A stretch of DNA of 34,860 nt from the NCBI GenBank assembly GCA_944359055.1, contig CALVSO010000013.1, positions 1 through 34,860 of the forward strand, read 5' to 3'. Source of the stretch: an uncultured Bacilli bacterium. GTDB taxonomy: Bacteria > Bacillota_I > Bacilli_A > RF39 > UBA660. The position numbers and the translations under genes were made by a program. The notes beneath the pieces are model-generated. The model saw only the letters and a list, made by a program, of their open reading frames with translations, did no database searches and was not told the DNA's origin. Numbering within the stretch: the first letter of the stretch is position 1; every line of letters starts with the position of its first letter. Below are positions 1 through 7,126 of this stretch, piece after piece.

Positions 1-536
1 ATAAGACATTCGTTTTTACACATATAAAGACCAAGTATTTTTCCAGTAGCATCATCAATATAACCGTGAAGAGAGTACTTTTTTCCAATATTGAACCAAT
101 CGAATGGAGTCCCATCAGTTTGTACTAATAATCCCTCTGACTCTTTTCTTTTTCTTCTTCTATGAGTCTTTTTTCTTTTATGTGCTTTTTTTGAAGTAAT
201 ATTATTGTTGCTTAAAATATTATATAAAGCAGAGTAAGAAATTTTAATATTTTCCCTTTCTTCTAATAAATCTCTAAAATGAGTAAAATTGGTGTTTGAA
301 TAATCACCAGATAATTTTAATTGAATAATCTTTTCTTTTAATTCATTAGATAGAGTGTGCGCTGGTTTATGATTTTTATTTTTATGTTTTATTCCTTCAG
401 GACCTTCATCTTTAAATCTTTTAATAATTTTTCTAATTTGTCTATCCGATAGTTTTAATATTTTAGCTGCTTCTTTTTGAGTCCTTATTCCATCAATTAC
501 GGATTGAATAATAGTAATTCTTTTTAATTCATTCAT
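1..536 (-). CDS. IS1202/ISNCY-like transposase, N-terminal part (cut by window edge)
   Basis: The minus strand is open from an ATG at 536 to the window edge, giving about 178 residues of a DDE-type transposase without its C-terminus. It starts MNELKRITIIQSV and has a helix-turn-helix near residues 10-45 (TQKEAAKILKLSDRQIRKII), a basic stretch (KKAHKRKKTHRRRKRK) and then the start of the catalytic core, VQTDGTPFDWF and YIDDATGKILGLYM. Those two blocks, with the first catalytic Asp in QTDG, are typical of the IS1202/ISNCY group (family assignment from memory). The start at 536 is chosen because GAAAGGA lies 9 bases upstream; an in-frame ATG at 545 sits directly on that ribosome site. The element borders the restriction operon and could have brought it in or mobilised it. 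Whether the transposase is intact cannot be seen. Confidence 0.85.
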   Translation of the reverse strand, partial: MNELKRITIIQSVIDGIRTQKEAAKILKLSDRQIRKIIKRFKDEGPEGIKHKNKNHKPAHTLSNELKEKIIQLKLSGDYSNTNFTHFRDLLEERENIKISYSALYNILSNNNITSKKAHKRKKTHRRRKRKESEGLLVQTDGTPFDWFNIGKKYSLHGYIDDATGKILGLYMCKNECL

Positions 537-650
537 TGTAAACATTCCTTTCAAAATTTATCATTCCTTTCATCTACATTTTGTTGTAGAATTTTAGGAA
601 TTATTCATAAATAAACTTATAATAGGAATTTATCACAAATTTAAGACACT
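1..650. mobile_element. Insertion sequence, one end (right border approximate)
   Basis: The transposase start plus about 110 bases of leader make up one end of an insertion sequence. The leader holds a 6-bp hairpin (TCTACA/TGTAGA, 573-589) and a repeated TAGGAATTnAT-type motif, possibly transposase-binding subterminal repeats. The other end is outside the window, so terminal inverted repeats and target duplication cannot be identified; the border at 650 is a guess based on where the next gene's promoter begins. Confidence 0.45.
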
Positions 651-666
651 AGTTTCCTAAAAAATA

Positions 667-695
667 TTAACAAATTTAAAATAGTTTGATATAAT
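667..695 (+). promoter_or_regulatory. Sigma-A promoter of the defence operon
   Basis: TTAACA (667-672), 17-base spacer and TATAAT (690-695). Transcription would begin near 702, just ahead of the regulator start, giving a very short or leaderless 5' end. Confidence 0.6.
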
Positions 696-719
696 GGGAT
701 TATGACGATAGTGAAAATA

Positions 720-1208
720 ATGGGGAAAAATGAAATTGCTCTTGGGAAACTTGTTAAAAAAGCTAGAAAAGAAAAAACTTTTCGCAAGAAAATTAGCTCA
801 ATTATGTGAGGTAAGTCATACAGAAATAAATAATATTGAAAAGGGTATAAGAATGAGACATGCTGTCTTAACTATTAATGGTTTTGAAAAATATTTAGGC
901 CTTGATTATGAACAATTATGTAAGTTAGTAGGATACTCTAAAGATAGTATTAAATATGGTGATGAGAATATTATTGTGTCTTATGAAAAATATGATAAGA
1001 TTTTACAAGATTATAGAAGAGAAATAGATCATGTGCTTATTTAGTGGAAGCTAAAATAAGATTAGGTATAGATATAAAAGAAAATTTTGATGAAATAGAT
1101 AAATATATTGAATCATTAAAAGATGTTTCAGATAGTGTTAAAATGAGTATATATGATGATTTAGAAAAATTAGATTATAGATATGAAAGCTTAATGCAAG
1201 AAAAATAA
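720..1208 (+). pseudogene. XRE-type regulator with two compensating frameshifts
   Basis: No single frame covers this gene, but three pieces join into one protein of about 160 residues. Frame one runs from ATG 720 as MGKNEIALGKLVKKARKEKTF; frame two continues from about 784 as ARKLAQLCEVSHTEINNIEKG; frame one resumes near 1032 as CAYLVEAKIRLGIDIKENFD and ends at TAA 1206-1208. The joined N-terminus reads like a normal XRE/Cro helix-turn-helix (LGKLVKKAR, then LAQLCEVSHTEINNIEKG). The shifts sit at CTTTTCGC (net one base extra, or two lost) and at GATCATGTG (one base lost). An internal ATG at 730 opens the longest piece but lacks a ribosome site and destroys the first helix. ATG 702 is a possible longer in-frame start. 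In type II systems such proteins often control endonuclease expression. Sequencing error is the alternative to a real double mutation. Confidence 0.7.
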
Positions 1209-1222
1209 TCAGGAGGGTTAAT

Positions 1223-3163
1223 ATGTTTGATATTCAAAACAGAAGATATATAGGTAATAAATTTAAATTGATGGATTGGATATCTGATTTAATAGATTCT
1301 AATTGCGAAAAATGTCATTCATTTTTTGATGTATTTGCTGGGACTGGTTCAGTATCAGATTATATGTTTGAAAAATATGATAGATTTATAATTAATGATT
1401 TTCTTTATTCTAATAATATTATATATAATGCATTTTTCTTAAATGAAAAATACGATAATAACAAGATTGTTGAATTAAAAGAAAAATATCAAAAGTTGGA
1501 TTCTAAAAAAATAAAGGATAATTATGTATCCGTTAATTTTGGTAATAAGTTTTTTAATTATGATGATTCGCTTAAAATTGGTTATATTAGAGAAGATATA
1601 GAAAAATTAAAAAAGTCTGATAAGATAAATAAAAAAGAATATAGTATACTTGTTGCATCATTATTATATTCATTAGATAGAATTGCTAATACAATTGGTC
1701 ATTACGATGCATATAGGAAAATAAAAGAAATTAAATCGACTTTTGCATTTGAATTAATTAATCCTAAAGAAATTAATAGCAAAAAGGTAATTGAAATATA
1801 TAGAGAAGACTCTAATGATTTAGCAAAAAGAGTTAAATGCGATATCGCGTATATAGATCCTCCATATAATTCCAGACAATACAGTAGATTCTATCATGTT
1901 TTAGAAAACATTACAGAATGGAAGAAACCAGAATTGTTTGGGACTGCTTTAAAACCTAAGGAAGAAAATATGTCTGATTATTGTAAAGTGTCAGCTCCAA
2001 TAGTATTTAATGATTTGATACAAAGTCTTGATGCAAAATATATTGTTGTTTCATATAATAATACTTATGATTCTAAAAGTAATTCTTCTAAAAACAAAAT
2101 TACTTTAGAAGAAATAAAAACAATACTTTCTAATAAAGGAGAAACAAAAATATTTGAAAAAAAATACAAGGCATTTGATTCTGGGAAGACAGATTTTAAT
2201 AATCACAAAGAATTTATTTTTATCACTAAAGTTAAGAAAGATATAAAAAAGGAAATATCCTATAGATCACCATTATTTTATGTTGGAGATAAGTATAAAC
2301 TTATGCCTCAAATTAAGAAATATATGCCTGAAAGTATTAACAATTATGTTGAACCATTTGTTGGTGGTGGATCTTCCTTCTTGAATGTAAAAGCTAAAAA
2401 CTATATTGTTAATGATATTGATTCGTGTATTATTTCTATTCATAGAATGTTAAAGGATTATTCTAAAGATAAAGAGTCATTTTTTGAAAAATTGTTTAGA
2501 ACAATTAATCATTATGGATTATCATGCTCATATAATGGACATTTAGTTCCTGAGGAATTAAAACAAAAATATAAGAAAACATATTATGCTAAATATAATA
2601 AAGAAGCTTATTTAAATCTAAGAAAAGATTATAATAATAAACATGATATTTTGAAATTATATTTATTATTAATATATGGTTTTAATCATATGACAAGATT
2701 TAATAGTAAGGGAGAATTTAATTTGCCTGTAGGTAATGTTGATTTTAATAGCAATGTTTATAATTCATTAAATTATTATTTTGACTATATAAAAAAAATT
2801 AAAATAGAATACTTTAATATGGATTATAAACAATTTATTAGTTCTCTGAAGTTAGATAAAAATGACTATATACTTTTAGATCCTCCATATTTAATTAGCC
2901 AGAGTGAATATAATAAATTATGGAATGAAAAAGAAGAAAAAGAATTATATAAACTACTTGATGAACTTGATAAAAAAGAAATTAGATTTGGAATTACAAA
3001 TCTGGTTTACCATAAAGGTCAAAAGAATGAGATTTTCAGTAAATGGGCTAAGAAATATTGTGTACATGAAATAAATAGTAACTATATTAGCTTTAATGAT
3101 AACACTGTCAAAGCTTGTTCTAAGGAGGTGTTTGTAACTAATTATGACAAAGATAGGTACTAG
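1223..3163 (+). CDS. Double-domain N6-adenine DNA methyltransferase, FokI/StsI-like type IIS
   Basis: This protects host DNA from the neighbouring endonuclease by methylating adenine, probably one strand per domain of an asymmetric site. The 646-residue protein contains two complete D12-class (Dam-like) methyltransferase modules. Module one has RRYIGNKFKLMDWI near residue 7, the AdoMet motif DVFAGTGS at 36-43 and DPPYNSRQYSRFYHV from 212. Module two has YVGDKYKLMPQI near 353, PFVGGGS at 378-384 and DPPY at 553-556. Length and architecture match M.FokI and M.StsI (about 650 residues, two fused domains), known to modify both strands of GGATG. The recognition site here is not readable from sequence. 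AGGAGGG precedes ATG 1223 at good spacing. The 3' end overlaps the endonuclease gene by 20 bases, indicating translational coupling. Both catalytic motifs are intact, so activity is expected. Confidence 0.92.
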   Translation: MFDIQNRRYIGNKFKLMDWISDLIDSNCEKCHSFFDVFAGTGSVSDYMFEKYDRFIINDFLYSNNIIYNAFFLNEKYDNNKIVELKEKYQKLDSKKIKDNYVSVNFGNKFFNYDDSLKIGYIREDIEKLKKSDKINKKEYSILVASLLYSLDRIANTIGHYDAYRKIKEIKSTFAFELINPKEINSKKVIEIYREDSNDLAKRVKCDIAYIDPPYNSRQYSRFYHVLENITEWKKPELFGTALKPKEENMSDYCKVSAPIVFNDLIQSLDAKYIVVSYNNTYDSKSNSSKNKITLEEIKTILSNKGETKIFEKKYKAFDSGKTDFNNHKEFIFITKVKKDIKKEISYRSPLFYVGDKYKLMPQIKKYMPESINNYVEPFVGGGSSFLNVKAKNYIVNDIDSCIISIHRMLKDYSKDKESFFEKLFRTINHYGLSCSYNGHLVPEELKQKYKKTYYAKYNKEAYLNLRKDYNNKHDILKLYLLLIYGFNHMTRFNSKGEFNLPVGNVDFNSNVYNSLNYYFDYIKKIKIEYFNMDYKQFISSLKLDKNDYILLDPPYLISQSEYNKLWNEKEEKELYKLLDELDKKEIRFGITNLVYHKGQKNEIFSKWAKKYCVHEINSNYISFNDNTVKACSKEVFVTNYDKDRY

Positions 3164-4700
3164 AAGAGAACCAGAGTATAAAGAATTAAATTTTGATACA
3201 GCCTTAAGAAATCCTGAAAGATTAAAGAATGTTTTGGAATTAATAAAAGAGTATGAAAATTTGAAATTAAACGACGATAATTTGTTAGATATTGTTTCAA
3301 AGATGTATATATCTGGTTTGGTAACAAGTGATGATTTTGATTTAAGGTATTTACCAACTGATGAAAAAATTAAACAAAGAATAATTGAAATTAATAGATC
3401 TAGAAATGCAGACGGTGGTTTTCCAAAAGGGTATCAGTCTAGATTCTGGACATATATGAGAACTTTGTCAGAATTTGGTTTTGTATATGCTAGATATAAT
3501 GAGAAACTATTAATTGGAGATGTAGGTCATAAACTTATTGAAAATAAAATAGATGCTCAAGAAGCTTTTGCTTTGCAAAGTATGAAGTATAATTGGAAGT
3601 CACCTTATAGAAATGTAAGTAATGACTATAATTATTTTAAATTTATAATAAAAGTTTTAAGAGAATTAGATAAAAAGAAAAAGAAGTTAAATTATAATCA
3701 ATTTGTATTATCGTTGTTTAGTAAAGAGGATGATCCTAATGAATTCATTGACTTAATAACAAAGAATACATTTGCTACCGAGAATTCAGTATATGAATAT
3801 CTTAAAAGCATATACGGAAGACTTAATGCTGAAACTACAGTGTTAAAGGACTATCCTGATACAGTTATAAGAATGTTAAGATTAACAGGTTTTGTTAATA
3901 TAGTAAATGAAGGAATATTACTTATTGAATTAAATAATGACATGAGTAAGTTTATTGACTATTTTATTGATAAAACTTATGTGGTTGATAATAGTGAAAA
4001 AGAAATTGCCATTAACTACTTTAATAAGATAAATATTGTCTCTGATGAGGAATTATCTATAATCAAAAAGAATAGACAGACGAATGTTGAAATCATGGAT
4101 TATAATTTTGTTTTAAATAGAATTGTTAAAGATTATAAATTTGATGAAAATAGCATCATAGAATATATAAATAACATTGGTCTAAAAAATAGAAATAAAG
4201 AATTTAAGTATATTGATTATCCATTGCAATTTGAGTTTTTCTTATCTATTTTATTGTATCTTGTTTATGGTGATGAATATTCGATAAAGCCAAATTATAA
4301 AACTGATGCATATGGTATGCCAATTTCACATGCGCCAGGAAAATGTGGTGATATTGAAATAGTGGGAAACCATAAATATTGGCTTTTGGAAGTAAGTTTA
4401 ATTAGAAATAAAGCACAACAATTGAATAATGAAACAGCCAATTTATTTAGACATATTTCTGATAGCCCGTGGGCAGAAAAATATATGTCTTTTGTTGCAC
4501 CAGTAGTGCATGAAGATACATATAAGTTCTTTAATGCATTAATTATTGATTATATAAAAGAATATAAAAATAATAACTTTAATGCCAAATGTTATAAAAC
4601 TGAAGAACTAATATCAGAATGTTTAACAAAAAGTGTTTTTGAAGATATGAAAAAGAATACTATAGATTATAAAAAAAGTTTATTGGAAATATTAAATTAA
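3144..4700 (+). CDS. Type IIS restriction endonuclease, AlwI/BstNBI-like
   Basis: This is the likely cutting partner of the upstream methyltransferase. The 518-residue protein has a helical N-terminal half for presumed site recognition (GYQSRFWTYMRTLSEFGF near 90-110) and a C-terminal nuclease-like region: HAPG at 396-399, GDIEIV around D403 and E405, then YWLLEVSL with E416, followed by QQLNNETANLFRHI. The D-x(n)-E-V-S/T layout with a preceding HAPG and a following RHI matches what I recall of the AlwI/N.BstNBI/PleI group, which cut a few bases outside an asymmetric site. No FokI-type cleavage domain is evident, so methylase and nuclease have different closest relatives. ATG 3144 is used because an in-frame stop lies at 3135 and AAGGAGGTG at 3122-3130 precedes it. 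Exact specificity and family assignment need a profile search. Confidence 0.78.
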   Translation: MTKIGTRREPEYKELNFDTALRNPERLKNVLELIKEYENLKLNDDNLLDIVSKMYISGLVTSDDFDLRYLPTDEKIKQRIIEINRSRNADGGFPKGYQSRFWTYMRTLSEFGFVYARYNEKLLIGDVGHKLIENKIDAQEAFALQSMKYNWKSPYRNVSNDYNYFKFIIKVLRELDKKKKKLNYNQFVLSLFSKEDDPNEFIDLITKNTFATENSVYEYLKSIYGRLNAETTVLKDYPDTVIRMLRLTGFVNIVNEGILLIELNNDMSKFIDYFIDKTYVVDNSEKEIAINYFNKINIVSDEELSIIKKNRQTNVEIMDYNFVLNRIVKDYKFDENSIIEYINNIGLKNRNKEFKYIDYPLQFEFFLSILLYLVYGDEYSIKPNYKTDAYGMPISHAPGKCGDIEIVGNHKYWLLEVSLIRNKAQQLNNETANLFRHISDSPWAEKYMSFVAPVVHEDTYKFFNALIIDYIKEYKNNNFNAKCYKTEELISECLTKSVFEDMKKNTIDYKKSLLEILN

Positions 4701-4718
4701 TAGTAATGAGGTGAAGTA

Positions 4719-6935
4719 ATGGAAGCTAATAATAGAATGTTATATGATGACATCATAAAAAAGACAGATGTTCAATATACAATACCTGTATATCAAAGAA
4801 ATTATACTTGGGAAAAAGAAAACTGCGAATTATTATACAATGATATAGTAAGTAGTATTAAAAATGAAAGAAATCACTTTTTAGGTAGTTTAGTTTATTC
4901 TACAACAAAAAGAAGTGATATAAAAAGTTGCCCAATTATAGATGGGCAACAAAGATTAACAACCATTATGCTTTTATTAAAAGCAATAGATGATTTAATT
5001 AAAGATCCACAAAATATCACAAAAAAAAGAATAAGACAAAATATATATAATGAAAATTGTGAAGAAAGATATAAACTAAAATTAAAAAATAGTGATAATG
5101 ATAATTCAGAATTAGAAAAAGTTCTAATGGGAAATACGACTAATTTAGATAGTTCATCAAAAGTTGTTATAAATTATAATCATTTTAAAAATTTGATAAA
5201 AAAGACTATGGATTCTGAGCAATGGACACCTGATAAATTAATAGAAGGAATAGATAGGCTTGAAATAGTAGAGATAGTATTAAATGAAAGTGATTCTCCA
5301 CAAAAAATATTTGAAAGTATAAATTCTACTGGAGTAAAATTAACTACAGCAGATTTAATTAGAAATTTCTTATTAATGGGAATATTGGATGTTGGTAAAC
5401 AAAAAGAAATATATACTAATTATTGGATTACACTTGAAAGTCTTATAGGGAAGGATAATATAGAAAAATTTTTCTATGATTTTCTTGTTTCAAAAGATAC
5501 AAGATATATTGAAGAAAAAAGAGTATATGAAAATTTTAAAAAATATTATATAAATAGTAATATTAGAGAAATAGAAGATATAGAAAAAATATTTAAAGAA
5601 ATAGTTAGATATGCCCAGTATTATAAATTGTTAGTTCTTAATGATTGTAAAGATTATAGTAGCAAAACAAATCAATTATGTGATATTTTTAATATTTTAC
5701 AACATAGAACAATATATCCTTTTATGTTACAAGTATGTAATGATTATGATGATATAAGAGATTTATATAGAGTTAGTAAAAACGATGTTGGACAAGAAGT
5801 TAAGATAGATTTATCAGATGATAAAATTCAAGAGTTAAAAAAACGTGAAGAAGAGTTTAACAACATAATAGAATTATTTGGTAACTATGCTATGAGACGT
5901 AATATTGCAAATGTTGCTTCATCTAGTTTACGTAGATTTTATGCTTCATTATATAATAAAATATTTGACAAAAATAAAAATAATTATAATTGTTATTTTA
6001 AAGCTTGTGAAGCTTATTTGTGTACATTAAAAACGGAAGATAAAATGCCTAACGATAATATGTTTAAAGAAGGTTTATATTATAGTAATATGTATGCAAA
6101 TACAAAAACAAAGATATTAAGATACTTCTTTGATTTAATTGAAAACAGTGGTAAAGAACCAGTGGATATGTCTGAATTAACTATTGAACATATTTTACCT
6201 GAAACACTAAGTTCACAATGGAAAACAAATTTAGGTGAAAATTATCAAGAAATATATGATAAATATGTTCATACATTTGGTAATTTATCAATTACTGGCT
6301 ATAATTCAGAATATAGTAATGATGTATTTATAAATAAAAAGAAAAGATATAATGATATGTTATCCACAGGAGAAACAAAAATTGTTAAATTGAATGAAGA
6401 ATTAAAAGATTATACTGACGAAAAAAAGAATATTCTAGTTTGGGATGAGAATGAAATTGAAAAGAGAGCTGAAAGATTGTCAAAAATCATAATTGAACAT
6501 TTCCCTTATCCAAAGAATATTGATACTACATTAGAATTTGAAAAGTTTTATGAATTCTATATTGATAATCCTGAAGATAATGCTGATGAATTTGAAAATA
6601 ATCCTGCTTACAAATTATATGGATTTCAATTTGAAGGTACTAAATATAGAGCAGATAGTTATAGAAGAATATTTAAAGATATTATAAAATTACTATATAA
6701 CATTGATAATTCAATATTAGATGATTTAGCAAATAGTAATTATACTTACGAAAGAGGAAAAACAATTAGATTTTCAAGAACAAAAGAAAATGATCATCAA
6801 GAAGAAATTCTTCCTTCATTATTTGTTTACACAAACTATAGTAGAAGTACAATCTTCGATTGGATAAGAGATTTATTTAAAAGATATCAATTAGATATTA
6901 CATTATTCTGCCTTTTATATGTTGAAAAAGATTAA
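4719..6935 (+). CDS. GmrSD-like DUF262/DUF1524 nuclease (type IV restriction-like)
   Basis: Single-chain GmrSD-type proteins cut foreign DNA, classically with modified cytosines, using an NTP-binding DUF262 half and an HNH-like DUF1524 half. This 738-residue protein shows IPVYQRNYTW (22-31) and DGQQRLTT (75-82), the DUF262 hallmarks, followed by STGVKLTTADLIRN. The nuclease part has TIEHILPE with H491 and GNLSITGYNSEYSN with N522, consistent with a His-Asn metal nuclease. Beyond residue 610 is a C-terminal extension (YKLYGFQFEGTKYRADSYRR) I do not recognise. The gene follows the endonuclease by 18 bases with its own GAGGTGAAG site, so it belongs to the same operon. It could equally be a defence nuclease with other triggers, since DUF262 proteins are diverse. 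Key motifs are intact. Confidence 0.88.
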   Translation: MEANNRMLYDDIIKKTDVQYTIPVYQRNYTWEKENCELLYNDIVSSIKNERNHFLGSLVYSTTKRSDIKSCPIIDGQQRLTTIMLLLKAIDDLIKDPQNITKKRIRQNIYNENCEERYKLKLKNSDNDNSELEKVLMGNTTNLDSSSKVVINYNHFKNLIKKTMDSEQWTPDKLIEGIDRLEIVEIVLNESDSPQKIFESINSTGVKLTTADLIRNFLLMGILDVGKQKEIYTNYWITLESLIGKDNIEKFFYDFLVSKDTRYIEEKRVYENFKKYYINSNIREIEDIEKIFKEIVRYAQYYKLLVLNDCKDYSSKTNQLCDIFNILQHRTIYPFMLQVCNDYDDIRDLYRVSKNDVGQEVKIDLSDDKIQELKKREEEFNNIIELFGNYAMRRNIANVASSSLRRFYASLYNKIFDKNKNNYNCYFKACEAYLCTLKTEDKMPNDNMFKEGLYYSNMYANTKTKILRYFFDLIENSGKEPVDMSELTIEHILPETLSSQWKTNLGENYQEIYDKYVHTFGNLSITGYNSEYSNDVFINKKKRYNDMLSTGETKIVKLNEELKDYTDEKKNILVWDENEIEKRAERLSKIIIEHFPYPKNIDTTLEFEKFYEFYIDNPEDNADEFENNPAYKLYGFQFEGTKYRADSYRRIFKDIIKLLYNIDNSILDDLANSNYTYERGKTIRFSRTKENDHQEEILPSLFVYTNYSRSTIFDWIRDLFKRYQLDITLFCLLYVEKD

Positions 6936-7005
6936 TTTTATGTCACTTAAATATGTGGGGGGTACCTCTCATGAAAATAAGTGTCGTAAGTGTCATCATG
7001 TATCA

Positions 7006-7029
7006 TATTATACCGACAATGGTATAATA
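7006..7029. promoter_or_regulatory. Perfect 9-bp dyad over an extended -10 element
   Basis: TATTATACC (7006-7014), six bases, then GGTATAATA (7021-7029). The right arm contains TGGTATAAT, an extended -10 pointing at the helicase gene, and the left arm contains the mirror-image -10 on the minus strand. It may be an operator overlapping a promoter, or two back-to-back promoters. Confidence 0.5.
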
Positions 7030-7045
7030 GCTGCAAAAAAAATAT

Positions 7046-7078
7046 AAGTATATATAGTTATGAATTCTATATATGCTT
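7046..7078. terminator. Palindrome ahead of the helicase gene (twin of the one after it)
   Basis: AAGTATATATAG (7046-7057), nine-base loop, CTATATATGCTT (7067-7078); 11 of 12 pairs match with one G-T pair, then a T run. It probably stops transcripts from the GmrSD-like gene. Its stem is nearly the same as the palindrome at 9841-9881. Confidence 0.6.
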
Positions 7079-7084
7079 TTTATA

Positions 7085-7093
7085 TGTTATAAT
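7085..7093 (+). promoter_or_regulatory. Extended -10 promoter for the helicase gene
   Basis: TGTTATAAT at 7085-7093 lies between the palindrome and the ribosome site AGGGGGA (7114-7120). No good -35 is visible, as is usual for TGn promoters. Confidence 0.55.
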
Positions 7094-7126
7094 ATATTTA
7101 ATTGTTTATACTTAGGGGGAATTAAT

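Larger units (their letters stand above)
6936..7126. other. Gap between the GmrSD-like and helicase genes
   Basis: This 191-base gap holds a G6 run (6957-6962), a direct repeat AAGTGTC-GT-AAGTGTC near 6980-6996, a 9-bp dyad (7006-7029), a palindrome twinned with one after the helicase gene (7046-7078) and an extended -10 promoter (7085-7093). No reading frame was found in it. Confidence 0.6.

Noticed and set aside
720..790. Programmed +1 frameshift in the regulator
   Set aside because: The site CTTTTCGC lacks the slow stop codon and Shine-Dalgarno-like stimulator of prfB-type sites, and a second shift is needed later.
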